Translations under genes and position numbers: made by a program
Assembly (NCBI GenBank): GCA_964417935.1
Contig: CAYQKF010000128.1
Span: forward strand, 1-14,166
From: NIOZ-UU13 sp964417935
GTDB lineage: Bacteria; Planctomycetota; Phycisphaerae; Sedimentisphaerales; Anaerobacaceae
Length of the DNA stretch: 14,166 bases
Direction: 5' to 3'
The notes under the pieces: model-generated
Seen by the model: only the letters and a program-made list of their open reading frames with translations
What the model was told of the DNA's origin: nothing
Databases searched by the model: none
Shown here: positions 1-7,268 of the stretch, one piece after another
Position numbering within the stretch: the stretch's first letter is position 1
Layout: every line of letters begins with the position of its first letter

Positions 1-100
1 GCGATTGTTACCTCGCTGGGTAATATGATGTGCAAATCCGACCGCTACTGCTCTGGCTAATCTTGGCATAAAGCCAAATTAACTCAAAAACCAACACGTG

Positions 101-1060
101 TCAAATATTTAATAGGTGACTGTCCCTAGTTATTTTCCATGTATGTGTATAAACAACCTCAGGGTCTATCTTGTCAGCTATCATGCCAGCTAGCCTTGAA
201 TCAATTAGCGGTGTATGTCCGTATTCTGAGTGGGTGACATTCAGTACTGAAATACCCACGATTTCAACCATGTTCATACTGATGTCGAGTTCATCTGGAA
301 AATCAAAGACACAATCGTATTGACCATCGCTATATTCAACACTTGTAAGAGTAACATCTGGATACAAGCCATAAAAACCCGCATCTATAAGATACGCATC
401 GAAATCTATCTTATGCGAATGTTCAGGATGTGCAAGTAGATATTCATCAGAGGAAGCGTTTTCCCATACGGTTCCCAATGGAATTGATATAGATATTGAA
501 GCATATCCGCTCGGATCCAAGAAGCTCAACGGATTATTCCTACAATAGGCATACCAATTGATGCCATCGCCGTATCCGACGGGGTCGGTTTGCATAAACC
601 GGCCGATGTGTGGATTATAATATCTGGCGCGATAATAGTAAAGTCCTGTTTCGATATCGAATCTCCGGCCGGTGAACATGTAGGGATTGTCAAGGAAGTT
701 GGGGTCTGAGGCCGCCACCTGGCCATAGATGCTGTACTCGTAGGTCTGGACGGTATCGCCGGCCGAATCACTTAAGGCCACCACGGAACCCAGGCCATCG
801 TAGTGATAGTAGTATTCGGCGTCATTAGCGACCGCGTCTATCATACAGATCGGCTCATCAACGCCCGGGCCGTAGATGTATTTGCGCAGGAGGAAGTTAT
901 CGTGGTCGTATTCAGCGATAACGTTACCGCCGTCATAGATGTATTTGAGGCTGTAATCATCATCGATCGTCTTTTTGATGCGCCTGCCGGAAATACTTTG
1001 CCGGTTTAAGACAAAATGACCACAAAAGGTCTGAAACGAGACAATATTACGAAAAAAGAT
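101..1060 (-). pseudogene. RHS-repeat core protein, C-terminal remnant (5' end missing)
   Basis: This is the last part of an RHS/YD-repeat protein. The minus-strand frame is open from 1060 (in-frame stop at 1063-1061) to the TGA at 103-101. RHS-like sequence starts near 994 with 'SGRRIKKT', then 'YIYDGGNVIAEYD' and 'YIYGPGVDEPI'. Numbering from the ATG at 844 (247 aa), it continues with 'YHYDGLGSVVALSD' (14-27), 'TGRRFDIETGLYYYRARYYN' (58-77), 'GRFMQTDPVG' (81-90) and 'FLDPSG' (108-113). The DPVG and DPSG motifs are 19 residues apart, close to the layout that closes RHS cages. The ATG at 844 lies inside the conserved core, and no ATG, GTG or TTG occurs upstream in the open frame, so a complete gene is unlikely. 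Residues 114-247 form the variable tail, acidic and rich in aromatics; I recognise no toxin or other domain in it. The last residues are encoded by the repeat-like motif at 115-126. It could be an orphan RHS tip left after recombination, or a degraded gene. Confidence 0.85.
115..126 (+). repeat. Short GGTGACTGTCCC motif at the left edge of the RHS remnant
   Basis: The 12-mer GGTGACTGTCCC sits inside an imperfect palindrome (AGG T GAC T GTC CCT). It encodes part of the last residues of the RHS remnant. From memory, near-identical 'GGTGACTGTCCC' motifs recur in intergenic repeats of many planctomycete and related genomes, often near REP-associated or IS200-type transposases. That link is recollection and was not checked. 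Its roughly inverted counterpart is at 1072-1082. Confidence 0.35.
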
Positions 1061-1071
1061 TCAACAAGAAA

Positions 1072-1082
1072 GGTCAGGCACC
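1072..1082 (-). repeat. Short GGTGCCTGACC motif at the right edge of the RHS remnant
   Basis: The plus strand reads GGTCAGGCACC, which is GGTGCCTGACC on the minus strand. It resembles the left motif GGTGACTGTCCC in opposite orientation, differing at a few positions, and lies about 10 bases beyond the in-frame stop upstream of the RHS frame. An 11-base direct repeat, ATTACGAAAAA, occurs at 1046-1056 and again at 1084-1094 around it. The rest of 1063-1227 holds no gene that I can see. Confidence 0.3.
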
Positions 1083-1160
1083 GATTACGAAAAAGCCTGA
1101 GCAAATCCCTAATGGTCATTATTATTTTATGCTTCCATTACAACCTCCCTTAAGTTATGA

Positions 1161-1181
1161 TGATTTCGGTCGGTGATTTCG
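1161..1181 (+). promoter_or_regulatory. Tandem TGATTTCG direct repeat upstream of the first propeller gene
   Basis: TGATTTCG occurs at 1161-1168 and 1174-1181, a 13-base period, about 46 bases before the first start codon of the plus-strand block. Tandem half-sites in such a place can bind a regulator, but two 8-mers alone are weak evidence. I could not assign convincing -35 and -10 boxes here. Confidence 0.15.
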
Positions 1182-1227
1182 TATCTCTTGCCGATATTTT
1201 ACAGTTTCAATGTGATTGTAATAATTT

Positions 1228-2754
1228 ATGTCGAAAGAAAAAATACTATCCAAGCAATTGTTAATCCCCACCCTAATCTTTAGCCTAATCGTCATTTCTG
1301 CCGTCTTTGCGGATGACCAGCCGCAATGGGGCCAGAGTTATTCCCGGAATATGGTCTCGAATGAAACGGGTCTGCCTGAATCTTTTGACCCGGCCACCGG
1401 CAACGATATAAAGTGGGTGGTTCCGTTAGGTACACAGACCTACTCGACCCCGGTTGTGGCCGGCGGCAGGGTGCTGATTGGCACGAACAATGACAGGCCG
1501 CGAGACCCTCGTCACAAGGGAGACCGCGGCGTGTTACTGTGCTTAGACGAAAAAGACGGGAGCCTTTGCTGGCAGCTTGTAGTTCCCAAGCTGATACCCG
1601 CCGTATATCGGGATTGGCCAAGAACAGGTATTTGTTCGCCGGCTACCGTTGAAGGCGATAGGGTTTATATTGTAAGCAATCGCGGCGAAGTAATGTGCCT
1701 CGACCTCAAGGGTCAGACCAACGGCAACGACGGACCATACAGGGACGAAGGTCGGCACATGACACCGCAAAGAGCCGAACCTCTGGAGGTAACAAAAACG
1801 GACGCCGACATTATTTGGCTGTTCGATATGCAAGCCAAGGTACGAGTTCACCAACATGACGCTGCACATAGCTCGATTCTTTTGCATGGCCAATTTCTGT
1901 ACATTAACACGAGCAATGGTCTTAACAGCAAACACGAACGTATTGCCGCTCCCAATGCTCCGAGCCTGATTGTGCTCGACAAGACGACAGGGCGGCTTGT
2001 TGCCCAGGAAGATGAGAAGATTAGCACTCGGATTTTCCATAGCACCTGGTCTTCGCCTGCTCTGGGCCGGGTAAACGGCCGAACACTGGTATTCTTCTGC
2101 GGTGGTGACGGCGTCTGCTATGCCTTCGATGGGTTAAGGTCCGCTTCAGAGAAAGCGGAAGTACAGAAACTGAAAAACCTCTGGCGGTTCGATTGCGACC
2201 CTACCGCCCCAAAAGAAAATGTGCACCAATACCTTAGAAATCGCCAGGAGAGTCCAAGTAATATTAAGAGTATGCCGGTATTCCACAGGTCTCGAGTATA
2301 TGTTACGTATGGAGGTGACATCTGGTGGGGCAAGAACCAGTCATGGCTCAAGTGCATTGATGCAACCGGAACCAATGATGTCAGAAACTCCAGTGAGGTT
2401 TGGTCATACGAACTCAACAGCCACTGCTGTTCGACGCCGTCTGTCCACGATGAACTGGTTTTTGTTGCTGATTGTGGGGGATACATCCATTGTGCGGATG
2501 TCGAAACGGGTAAACCTTACTGGACCCATGATACCGGAGATGAAATATGGGCTTCGACACTTGTAGCCGATGGAAAAGTTTATATCGGCACTCGACGTGG
2601 GAATTTCTGGGTGCTGGCCGCCAGCAAAAACAAGAATATTATCAGCTCGATAAAATTAGACAGCCCCATACACGGCTCACCTGTCGTCGCCAATGGCGTG
2701 TTATACATTACCACAATGAAGAAACTCTACGCTGTGAAAAAAAACACAGAATAA
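1228..2754 (+). CDS. Exported PQQ-type beta-propeller protein, cysteine-rich
   Basis: This is a secreted protein of the PQQ-binding-like (BamB-like) beta-propeller superfamily, 508 aa. A signal peptide covers residues 1-28 (basic start, long hydrophobic core, cleavage after 'VFA'). The mature start 'DDQPQWG' and the next residues 'RNMVS' follow the QW entry pattern of planctomycete propellers. Blade-like units repeat a 'D..TG..W' theme: 'CLDEKDGSLCW', 'VLDKTTGRLV', 'CADVETGKPYW', and finally 'HGSPVVANGVLYITT'. The mature part has 12 cysteines, including a vicinal pair C400-C401 in 'SHCCSTPSV'. Adjacent cysteines also occur in PQQ-dependent alcohol dehydrogenases, but the complete PQQ-site set was not established here, so enzyme activity is unproven; a structural or ligand-binding propeller is just as possible. 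There is no clear Shine-Dalgarno before the ATG; the start was chosen because it gives an intact signal peptide. It is the first gene of the block, 25 bases before the glycosidase. Confidence 0.85.
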   Translation: MSKEKILSKQLLIPTLIFSLIVISAVFADDQPQWGQSYSRNMVSNETGLPESFDPATGNDIKWVVPLGTQTYSTPVVAGGRVLIGTNNDRPRDPRHKGDRGVLLCLDEKDGSLCWQLVVPKLIPAVYRDWPRTGICSPATVEGDRVYIVSNRGEVMCLDLKGQTNGNDGPYRDEGRHMTPQRAEPLEVTKTDADIIWLFDMQAKVRVHQHDAAHSSILLHGQFLYINTSNGLNSKHERIAAPNAPSLIVLDKTTGRLVAQEDEKISTRIFHSTWSSPALGRVNGRTLVFFCGGDGVCYAFDGLRSASEKAEVQKLKNLWRFDCDPTAPKENVHQYLRNRQESPSNIKSMPVFHRSRVYVTYGGDIWWGKNQSWLKCIDATGTNDVRNSSEVWSYELNSHCCSTPSVHDELVFVADCGGYIHCADVETGKPYWTHDTGDEIWASTLVADGKVYIGTRRGNFWVLAASKNKNIISSIKLDSPIHGSPVVANGVLYITTMKKLYAVKKNTE

Positions 2755-2779
2755 ACTTGTTAAATCTAAGGAGAAGATA

Positions 2780-4429
2780 ATGAAACGCATCATTCCTTTT
2801 CTGTTCACTATCGTTCTTGGATTTGTCCTAACGCTCTCTTGTGATACCACAGCACTGGCAGCAAGCAGTATTGTAGAACAGTGGACCCGCTTTGAGGACA
2901 CGTTACAAAGTTCAAAGGACTATAATAATCCGGTCCAGGACATTAAGGTAAGAGTGGAATTTACTTCGCTAAGTGGAAACAAAAGAATGTTCCTTGCCTT
3001 CTGGGACGGAAGCCGGGTATGGCGTGTACGCTTTTCGCCGGATGAACCGGGCAAGTGGACATATAAAACATTGTGCTCGGACACAAATAATAAAGGACTT
3101 CACAACCAAACCGGCTCGTTTCAATGTGAAAAATACCGGGGTGTTCTTCCACTTTACCGGTATGGAGAATTGCGTCTTTCCGACAATCGGCGATACTTCG
3201 AGCACGCTGATGGTACTCCTTTCTTCTGGCTGGCCGATACCGTCTGGTGCGGTCCGTCGCTTGCGGACCTGAATGATTGGAATATTTTCCTCAAAGACCG
3301 CCTGTGGAAAGAATTTACTGCCATCCAGTTTGTAATGACCCAATGGCGTATGACCAAAACAGACGCGGATGGAAATCCCACTTTTTTGGGCAAGGAAAAA
3401 GTCACCGTCAATCCTCCATATTTCCAGCGTCTGGACAAGTATGTCGATGCGATTAATGAGGCGGGGCTTGTTGCCGTACCGGTTTTGCTCTGGGCAATCC
3501 GGGGCGATGACAATCCTGGTTATTATTTGCCCGAAGACCAAAAAATTGTGCTGGCTGAATATATGATAGCCAGATATGGTGCCCATCAGGTTATCTGGTT
3601 CCTCGGTGGTGACGGTAATTATAGTGGCGAAAATGCGGAAACATGGAAGCGGATTGGCCGCGTAGTTTTTAACAAGGACCAACATCGCCTGGCAACTATG
3701 CACGTCAGGGGAAGAAGCTGGGTTGGCAAGGAATTTCGCAACGAACCGTGGTTCAGTTTCATCGGTTATCAGAGCGGACACGGTGACGACGAAAAAACCT
3801 TCCGTTGGCTCAACCAGGGACCGCCCAGCACGGAATGGAACAACAAACCCAACCTGCCCGTTATCAATATCGAACCCAACTACGAAGCGCACAACGGCTA
3901 CACATATCGAAAAGTCCATAACGACCATTCGGTCCGTCGTGCCGCTTATTGGAGCTTGCTGGTCTCTCCCACAGCAGGAGTAACCTACGGCGGTCAGGGA
4001 ATCTGGGGCTGGCATACCAAAGTGCAAGCGCCGGCGGATCACCTCAGCACCGGTCTTGGCTCGCCCTGGTACATCGCGAAAGACCTTCCCGGCGCATTGA
4101 GCATGAAATACCTGCATCAGTTCTTCAAGTCAATCGAATGGTGGCGGCTGGTCCCTGCACCGGAAATTCTCACTGAACAGCCAGGGAAAAAAGATGCCTC
4201 GAAATTCATCGCGGCGGCAAAATCCAAAGAAGGGGACTTGCTGGTAGTCTATCTCCCTGAAGGCGGCTCCGTCACACTAAAAAACGATTCACTCGACAAA
4301 AACGCAACCGCTCGCTGGTATCACCCCCGCACCGGCGGCTGGCTCGACGCCGGTAAGGTTGAAAAATCCCCCCAGACTTTTAAAACTGTTGACCGCAATG
4401 ACTGGGTTCTGTTGATTGAAGCAAAGTAA
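2780..4429 (+). CDS. Exported DUF5060/DUF4038 glycoside hydrolase (GH140-like)
   Basis: This is a probable secreted glycosidase, 549 aa, with three modules. After a signal peptide (about 1-27, 'ALA' cleavage) comes a DUF5060 beta-sandwich at about 33-115 ('FWDGSRVWRVRFSPDEPGKW'). An apiosidase-like DUF4038 TIM barrel follows at about 130-450, with 'FFWLADTVWCG', 'WFLGGDGNYSG' and 'VINIEPNYE'. The end, about 460-549, resembles the 'putative collagen-binding domain of a collagenase' (Pfam12904), with 'WYHPRTGGWLDAG' and 'DWVLLIEAK'. Characterised DUF4038 relatives in GH140 remove apiose from rhamnogalacturonan II. By position, D278 (in GGDG) and E365 (in INIEP) are the likely acid/base and nucleophile; this is inferred from motif placement, not an alignment. 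A good Shine-Dalgarno (AAGGAG, 2768-2773) precedes the ATG. A cysteine at residue 21 is in a poor lipobox ('TLSC'), so signal peptidase I cleavage is preferred. The GH28 neighbour supports a pectin substrate; the exact sugar is unknown. Confidence 0.85.
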   Translation: MKRIIPFLFTIVLGFVLTLSCDTTALAASSIVEQWTRFEDTLQSSKDYNNPVQDIKVRVEFTSLSGNKRMFLAFWDGSRVWRVRFSPDEPGKWTYKTLCSDTNNKGLHNQTGSFQCEKYRGVLPLYRYGELRLSDNRRYFEHADGTPFFWLADTVWCGPSLADLNDWNIFLKDRLWKEFTAIQFVMTQWRMTKTDADGNPTFLGKEKVTVNPPYFQRLDKYVDAINEAGLVAVPVLLWAIRGDDNPGYYLPEDQKIVLAEYMIARYGAHQVIWFLGGDGNYSGENAETWKRIGRVVFNKDQHRLATMHVRGRSWVGKEFRNEPWFSFIGYQSGHGDDEKTFRWLNQGPPSTEWNNKPNLPVINIEPNYEAHNGYTYRKVHNDHSVRRAAYWSLLVSPTAGVTYGGQGIWGWHTKVQAPADHLSTGLGSPWYIAKDLPGALSMKYLHQFFKSIEWWRLVPAPEILTEQPGKKDASKFIAAAKSKEGDLLVVYLPEGGSVTLKNDSLDKNATARWYHPRTGGWLDAGKVEKSPQTFKTVDRNDWVLLIEAK

Positions 4430-4458
4430 GCGGTGGACTTTATAAGGAAAAAACAATC

Positions 4459-5988
4459 ATGAGAAAAATTAGTATGTCAGTTTTGTTACTTCTTTTCGCC
4501 GGGTTTGTTTTTGTCTCGAGCGCGTCTTTTGCGCAGTCGGCTAAGACCTCGCTTTTTTTCAATGTGGTGGATTATGGAGCTGTAGCGGATGGGAAAATCC
4601 TATGCACCAAAGCCATCCAGAAGGCCGTGGACGCCTGCGCCGTTGCGGGAGGCGGAACGGTGCATTTCCCCGCAGGAAAGTATCTGTCGGGCGCAATCTT
4701 TCTCAAGAGTAACGTAACGCTGCACATCGGCGAGGGCGCAACGCTGCTGGCGAGCACCAACTTCGAGGATTTTCCACCGTTTAAACCACGCTGGCGCATC
4801 CTATCAGACGACACGAAACGTTCGAGTCTGATTACCGGGATCGACCTTGAAAACATCGCCGTTACCGGCAGGGGCACTCTCAACGGTCAGGGCAAGCCAT
4901 GGTGGGAGGCTTTGAGGAAAGATAAAAACAACAAAAAAGGTCAAGAGAAGATTCTTACCTATGGTCGCCCGCGGGTGATTAACCTCTACCGCTGCCGTAA
5001 TGTATTGCTCCAGGGAGTTACCATTGTCGACTCTCCGTCATGGACAGTCCATCCGGTCGGTTGTGATAATCTGGTAGTAGAAGGTATTTCGATTATCAAT
5101 CCTGAATCCGGTCCAAACACCGATGGCGTGAATCCCGAGTCCTGCCGGAATGTGCGCATCTCGAACTGCTTTATCGACACAGGCGATGACTGCATCACGT
5201 TGAAATCTGGACGCGATGAAGAAGGCAGGTTGAAGGGCAAGCCTACGGAAAATGTTACCATTACCAATTGCGTAATGTACAAAGGCCACGGCGCCATAGT
5301 CATCGGCAGCGAAATGTCAGGAGATGTCCGCAACGTTACCGCCAGCAACATCGTATGTGTGGGGACCGACCGTGCTGTTCGTATCAAGAGCACACGGGGC
5401 CGTGGCGGAGTCGTGGAAAACATTCGCTTCTCCAACTTTGTAGTCGAAAACGTCAGAGAGCCGATTTACATCACGACTTTTTACACAAAGACCGACCCGG
5501 AGCCTGTTTCAAAGCGGACACCAATTTTTCGTGACATTACCATAAGCCATTTTACTATCAAGAAGTCCCCGTGTATGGCAAAAATACTCGGCCTACCCGA
5601 AATGCCCATACAGGGACTGCGTATCACCGACGTGGTGGCCTCAACCGACGTAGGATTACTTTGTGACAGCACTGTGGGTCTTGAACTGCAAAACGTGCAG
5701 GTCAATACGAACAAAGGTCCCGCTTTCGAGTTTAGGAACTGCAAAAATCTCGAGCTCAGTGGAATCAAAACGACGAATGTGCGAGCGGATGAGCCGGTCG
5801 TTCGGATGGAAAACGTACAAGATGCCTTTATCCACGGATGCAGGGCATTGCCTGGAACAGGCAGCTTTCTCGAACTTAGGGGAAAAACCACGAAAGGCAT
5901 TGTTTTAATTGGAAACCAGCTTACCGCTGCAAAAAATTCCTTCGTTTTGAAAAATGGTGCTCAGAAAAGAGCGGTCGCAGAGAAGTAA
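4459..5988 (+). CDS. Exported GH28 polygalacturonase-family glycoside hydrolase
   Basis: This 509-aa secreted enzyme belongs to glycoside hydrolase family 28, right-handed parallel beta-helices that hydrolyse galacturonan or rhamnogalacturonan backbones with inversion. A signal peptide covers 1-25 ('SFA' cleavage). The N-terminal 'NVVDYGAVADG' cap leads into 'GGGTVHFPAGKYLSG' and 'GRGTLNGQGKPWW'. All four family signatures are present: NTD at 220-222, the GDD pair D243-D244 in 'DTGDDCI', GHG at 276-278 and RIK at 308-310. D222, D243 and D244 should be the catalytic acids, with H277, R308 and K310 in the subsites. The C-terminal third (about 340-500) continues as degenerate helix coils. TAAGGA at 4443-4448 is a suitable ribosome site. 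The gene follows the DUF4038 gene by 29 bases and is likely in the same transcript. Whether it is endo- or exo-acting, or prefers galacturonan or rhamnogalacturonan, cannot be told from this reading. Confidence 0.93.
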   Translation: MRKISMSVLLLLFAGFVFVSSASFAQSAKTSLFFNVVDYGAVADGKILCTKAIQKAVDACAVAGGGTVHFPAGKYLSGAIFLKSNVTLHIGEGATLLASTNFEDFPPFKPRWRILSDDTKRSSLITGIDLENIAVTGRGTLNGQGKPWWEALRKDKNNKKGQEKILTYGRPRVINLYRCRNVLLQGVTIVDSPSWTVHPVGCDNLVVEGISIINPESGPNTDGVNPESCRNVRISNCFIDTGDDCITLKSGRDEEGRLKGKPTENVTITNCVMYKGHGAIVIGSEMSGDVRNVTASNIVCVGTDRAVRIKSTRGRGGVVENIRFSNFVVENVREPIYITTFYTKTDPEPVSKRTPIFRDITISHFTIKKSPCMAKILGLPEMPIQGLRITDVVASTDVGLLCDSTVGLELQNVQVNTNKGPAFEFRNCKNLELSGIKTTNVRADEPVVRMENVQDAFIHGCRALPGTGSFLELRGKTTKGIVLIGNQLTAAKNSFVLKNGAQKRAVAEK

Positions 5989-6050
5989 GAAATGCATTTT
6001 ATTGAGAAAGAAGCGAATTAGTACCTGTTTCGGAAAGAAAAAACCAACGA

Positions 6051-6116
6051 TGTCACCCCTGCGAAAGCAGGGGTCCAGAGCGAAAAAACTGGATTCCCGC
6101 TTTCGCGGGAATGACA
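6051..6116. repeat. Inverted pair of 28-base dRS3-like hairpin repeats
   Basis: Two 28-base units lie in opposite orientation, 6051-6078 and 6089-6116, separated by 10 bases. Each has outer arms TGTCA and TCCAG around a 7-bp stem with a four-base loop. The left stem is CCCCTGC-GAAA-GCAGGGG. The right unit, on its own strand, is TTCCCGC-GAAA-GCGGGAA. The six differences fall as three compensated base pairs. Its core ATTCCCGCTTTCGCGGGAAT (6093-6112) fits the Neisseria dRS3 form ATTCCC-N8-GGGAAT, and similar repeats occur in many other bacteria. Together the units can fold as one large cruciform. Lying between GH28 and the reductase gene, the structure could weaken or end transcription or protect mRNA ends; there is no U-run typical of an intrinsic terminator. 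Short open frames across it are repeat artefacts. Confidence 0.85.
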
Positions 6117-6160
6117 GATACTGTTTCCACAACACAAACTAATTTAGAAGGGGAAACATT

Positions 6161-7198
6161 ATGAAAAACAATATTATTCACAAACCACGCGTCGCTTTGA
6201 CCGGCAGCGAATTGTCACGGCAGGGCGAAGGTGTGAACCGGCGCCAATTCCTGAAAAGGGTCAGCTTCGCCGGTGCCGGGCTGGCCCTCGCCGCTATTCA
6301 CCAGCAGACATCTGCTCAGCCGGTCGACGAATTGCAAAAACGAGTTCTTGGGCGAACAAACCAGAAGGTATCCATCCTCGGCCTCGGAACGGCCCCAGTT
6401 GGAGAAGGTCCCGTTGATGTCCAGGAGGGTATTAAAATCTTTGGCCAAGCCATCGACCGCGGGATTACCTATATCGATACCGCGAGGATATACGGCAACG
6501 CTGAGGAAATCCTTGGTCACCTGGTTCCGAAACGCCGAGACAAGCTCTTTATCGTCACAAAGGTATCGACCGATAATGCAGACAGAGCAGAGCGTTCCCT
6601 GAGCGAATCACTGCGCCGGCTCAAAATCGACCACCTCGACCTCGTGCATATCCATAGCATCGGCAGCAAAAAACTTGACCGTGTCCTGGCCAAGGATGGC
6701 GTCTTAGAATACCTGCTGAAGCAGAAGGAAGCCGGCAAGATACGTTTCATTGGAATATCAGGACATAACAGGCCGCCCAATTTCGTCCGTATGCTCAAGA
6801 CCGACCAGATTGACGTGATTATGTGCGTAATGAATTATGCGGACAGGAACATCTATGATTTCGAAAGTAAGGTTTTGCCCGAAGCAAGAAAACGCAACGT
6901 CGGCTGCGTGGCTATGAAGGTCTATGCCGGCATCAAGGGTGGCTTCCCCAATCACAGATCCGGCCACATCGGCTGTGTCACCGAACCTGCTTATCTGCCT
7001 AATGCAATGGCCTATGCACTCGATCTCGAAGGCGTCAGCGTAGCTGTGGTCGGTCCATATACAGTCGAGCAGGCCATACAGAATGTTGAGTTCGCCCGGA
7101 AATACAAGCCGCTCTCAGATAAGCAGCGCACCTCGTTATTAGAACACGGCAAGAAGCTGGCGCCGAGTCTGGGACCGCGATATGGGCCGGTAACGTAA
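6161..7198 (+). CDS. Tat-exported aldo/keto reductase
   Basis: This is an NAD(P)H-type aldo/keto reductase with a twin-arginine signal, 345 aa. The Tat motif 'NRRQFLKR' is at 26-33, followed by a hydrophobic stretch and a possible cleavage after 'TSA' (residue 52). The barrel begins near 'RVLGRTNQKVSILGLGT' (61-77). The catalytic tetrad reads D106 and Y111 in 'YIDTARIYG', K134 in 'IVTKV' and H165 in 'LDLVHIHS'. Family members reduce carbonyls on sugars and other aldehydes or ketones. Tat export of a folded protein would let the cofactor travel with it. GAAGGGG (6147-6153) is a good ribosome site for the ATG used. The 25 residues before the twin arginine are long for a Tat n-region; a GTG at 6233 would shorten it but has a poorly spaced ribosome site. 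The gene follows GH28 by 172 bases, with the hairpin repeat between, so co-transcription is uncertain. The substrate is unknown; a sugar released by the neighbours is a guess. Confidence 0.88.
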   Translation: MKNNIIHKPRVALTGSELSRQGEGVNRRQFLKRVSFAGAGLALAAIHQQTSAQPVDELQKRVLGRTNQKVSILGLGTAPVGEGPVDVQEGIKIFGQAIDRGITYIDTARIYGNAEEILGHLVPKRRDKLFIVTKVSTDNADRAERSLSESLRRLKIDHLDLVHIHSIGSKKLDRVLAKDGVLEYLLKQKEAGKIRFIGISGHNRPPNFVRMLKTDQIDVIMCVMNYADRNIYDFESKVLPEARKRNVGCVAMKVYAGIKGGFPNHRSGHIGCVTEPAYLPNAMAYALDLEGVSVAVVGPYTVEQAIQNVEFARKYKPLSDKQRTSLLEHGKKLAPSLGPRYGPVT

Positions 7199-7268
7199 AA
7201 AACACTGTAAGCTTCCTATGATTAATCTCGATTATAAAGATTAGAAACACTCTATAGAGAAATAACAA

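Noticed and set aside
1..100. Looked for a gene end, tRNA or RHS immunity gene at the left edge.
   Set aside because: All frames are interrupted within about 20 codons and no RNA structure or recognisable protein end was seen.
803..1009. A 68-codon plus-strand frame opposite the RHS remnant.
   Set aside because: The minus strand here gives clear RHS core motifs, and the plus-strand translation is repetitive V/I/D sequence with no family likeness.
1197..1226. TTTACA followed by TAATAA before the first propeller gene as a sigma-70 promoter.
   Set aside because: The spacing is short (about 15 bases) and transcription would begin at or after the start codon, so it cannot serve the annotated start.
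2969..4117. A long 382-codon minus-strand frame opposite the DUF4038 gene.
   Set aside because: It lies wholly antisense to a gene with clear domains and export signal, shows no recognisable domain, and is best explained as a shadow frame.
5905..6142. Small open frames on both strands between GH28 and the reductase gene.
   Set aside because: They run through the inverted hairpin repeats, and their translations are the known repeat artefact (for example 'FPRKRESS'), not a gene.
7219..7245. TAATCT / AGATTA inverted repeat between the reductase and the second propeller gene.
   Set aside because: Six A/T-rich pairs with a nine-base loop are expected by chance in an AT-rich spacer.
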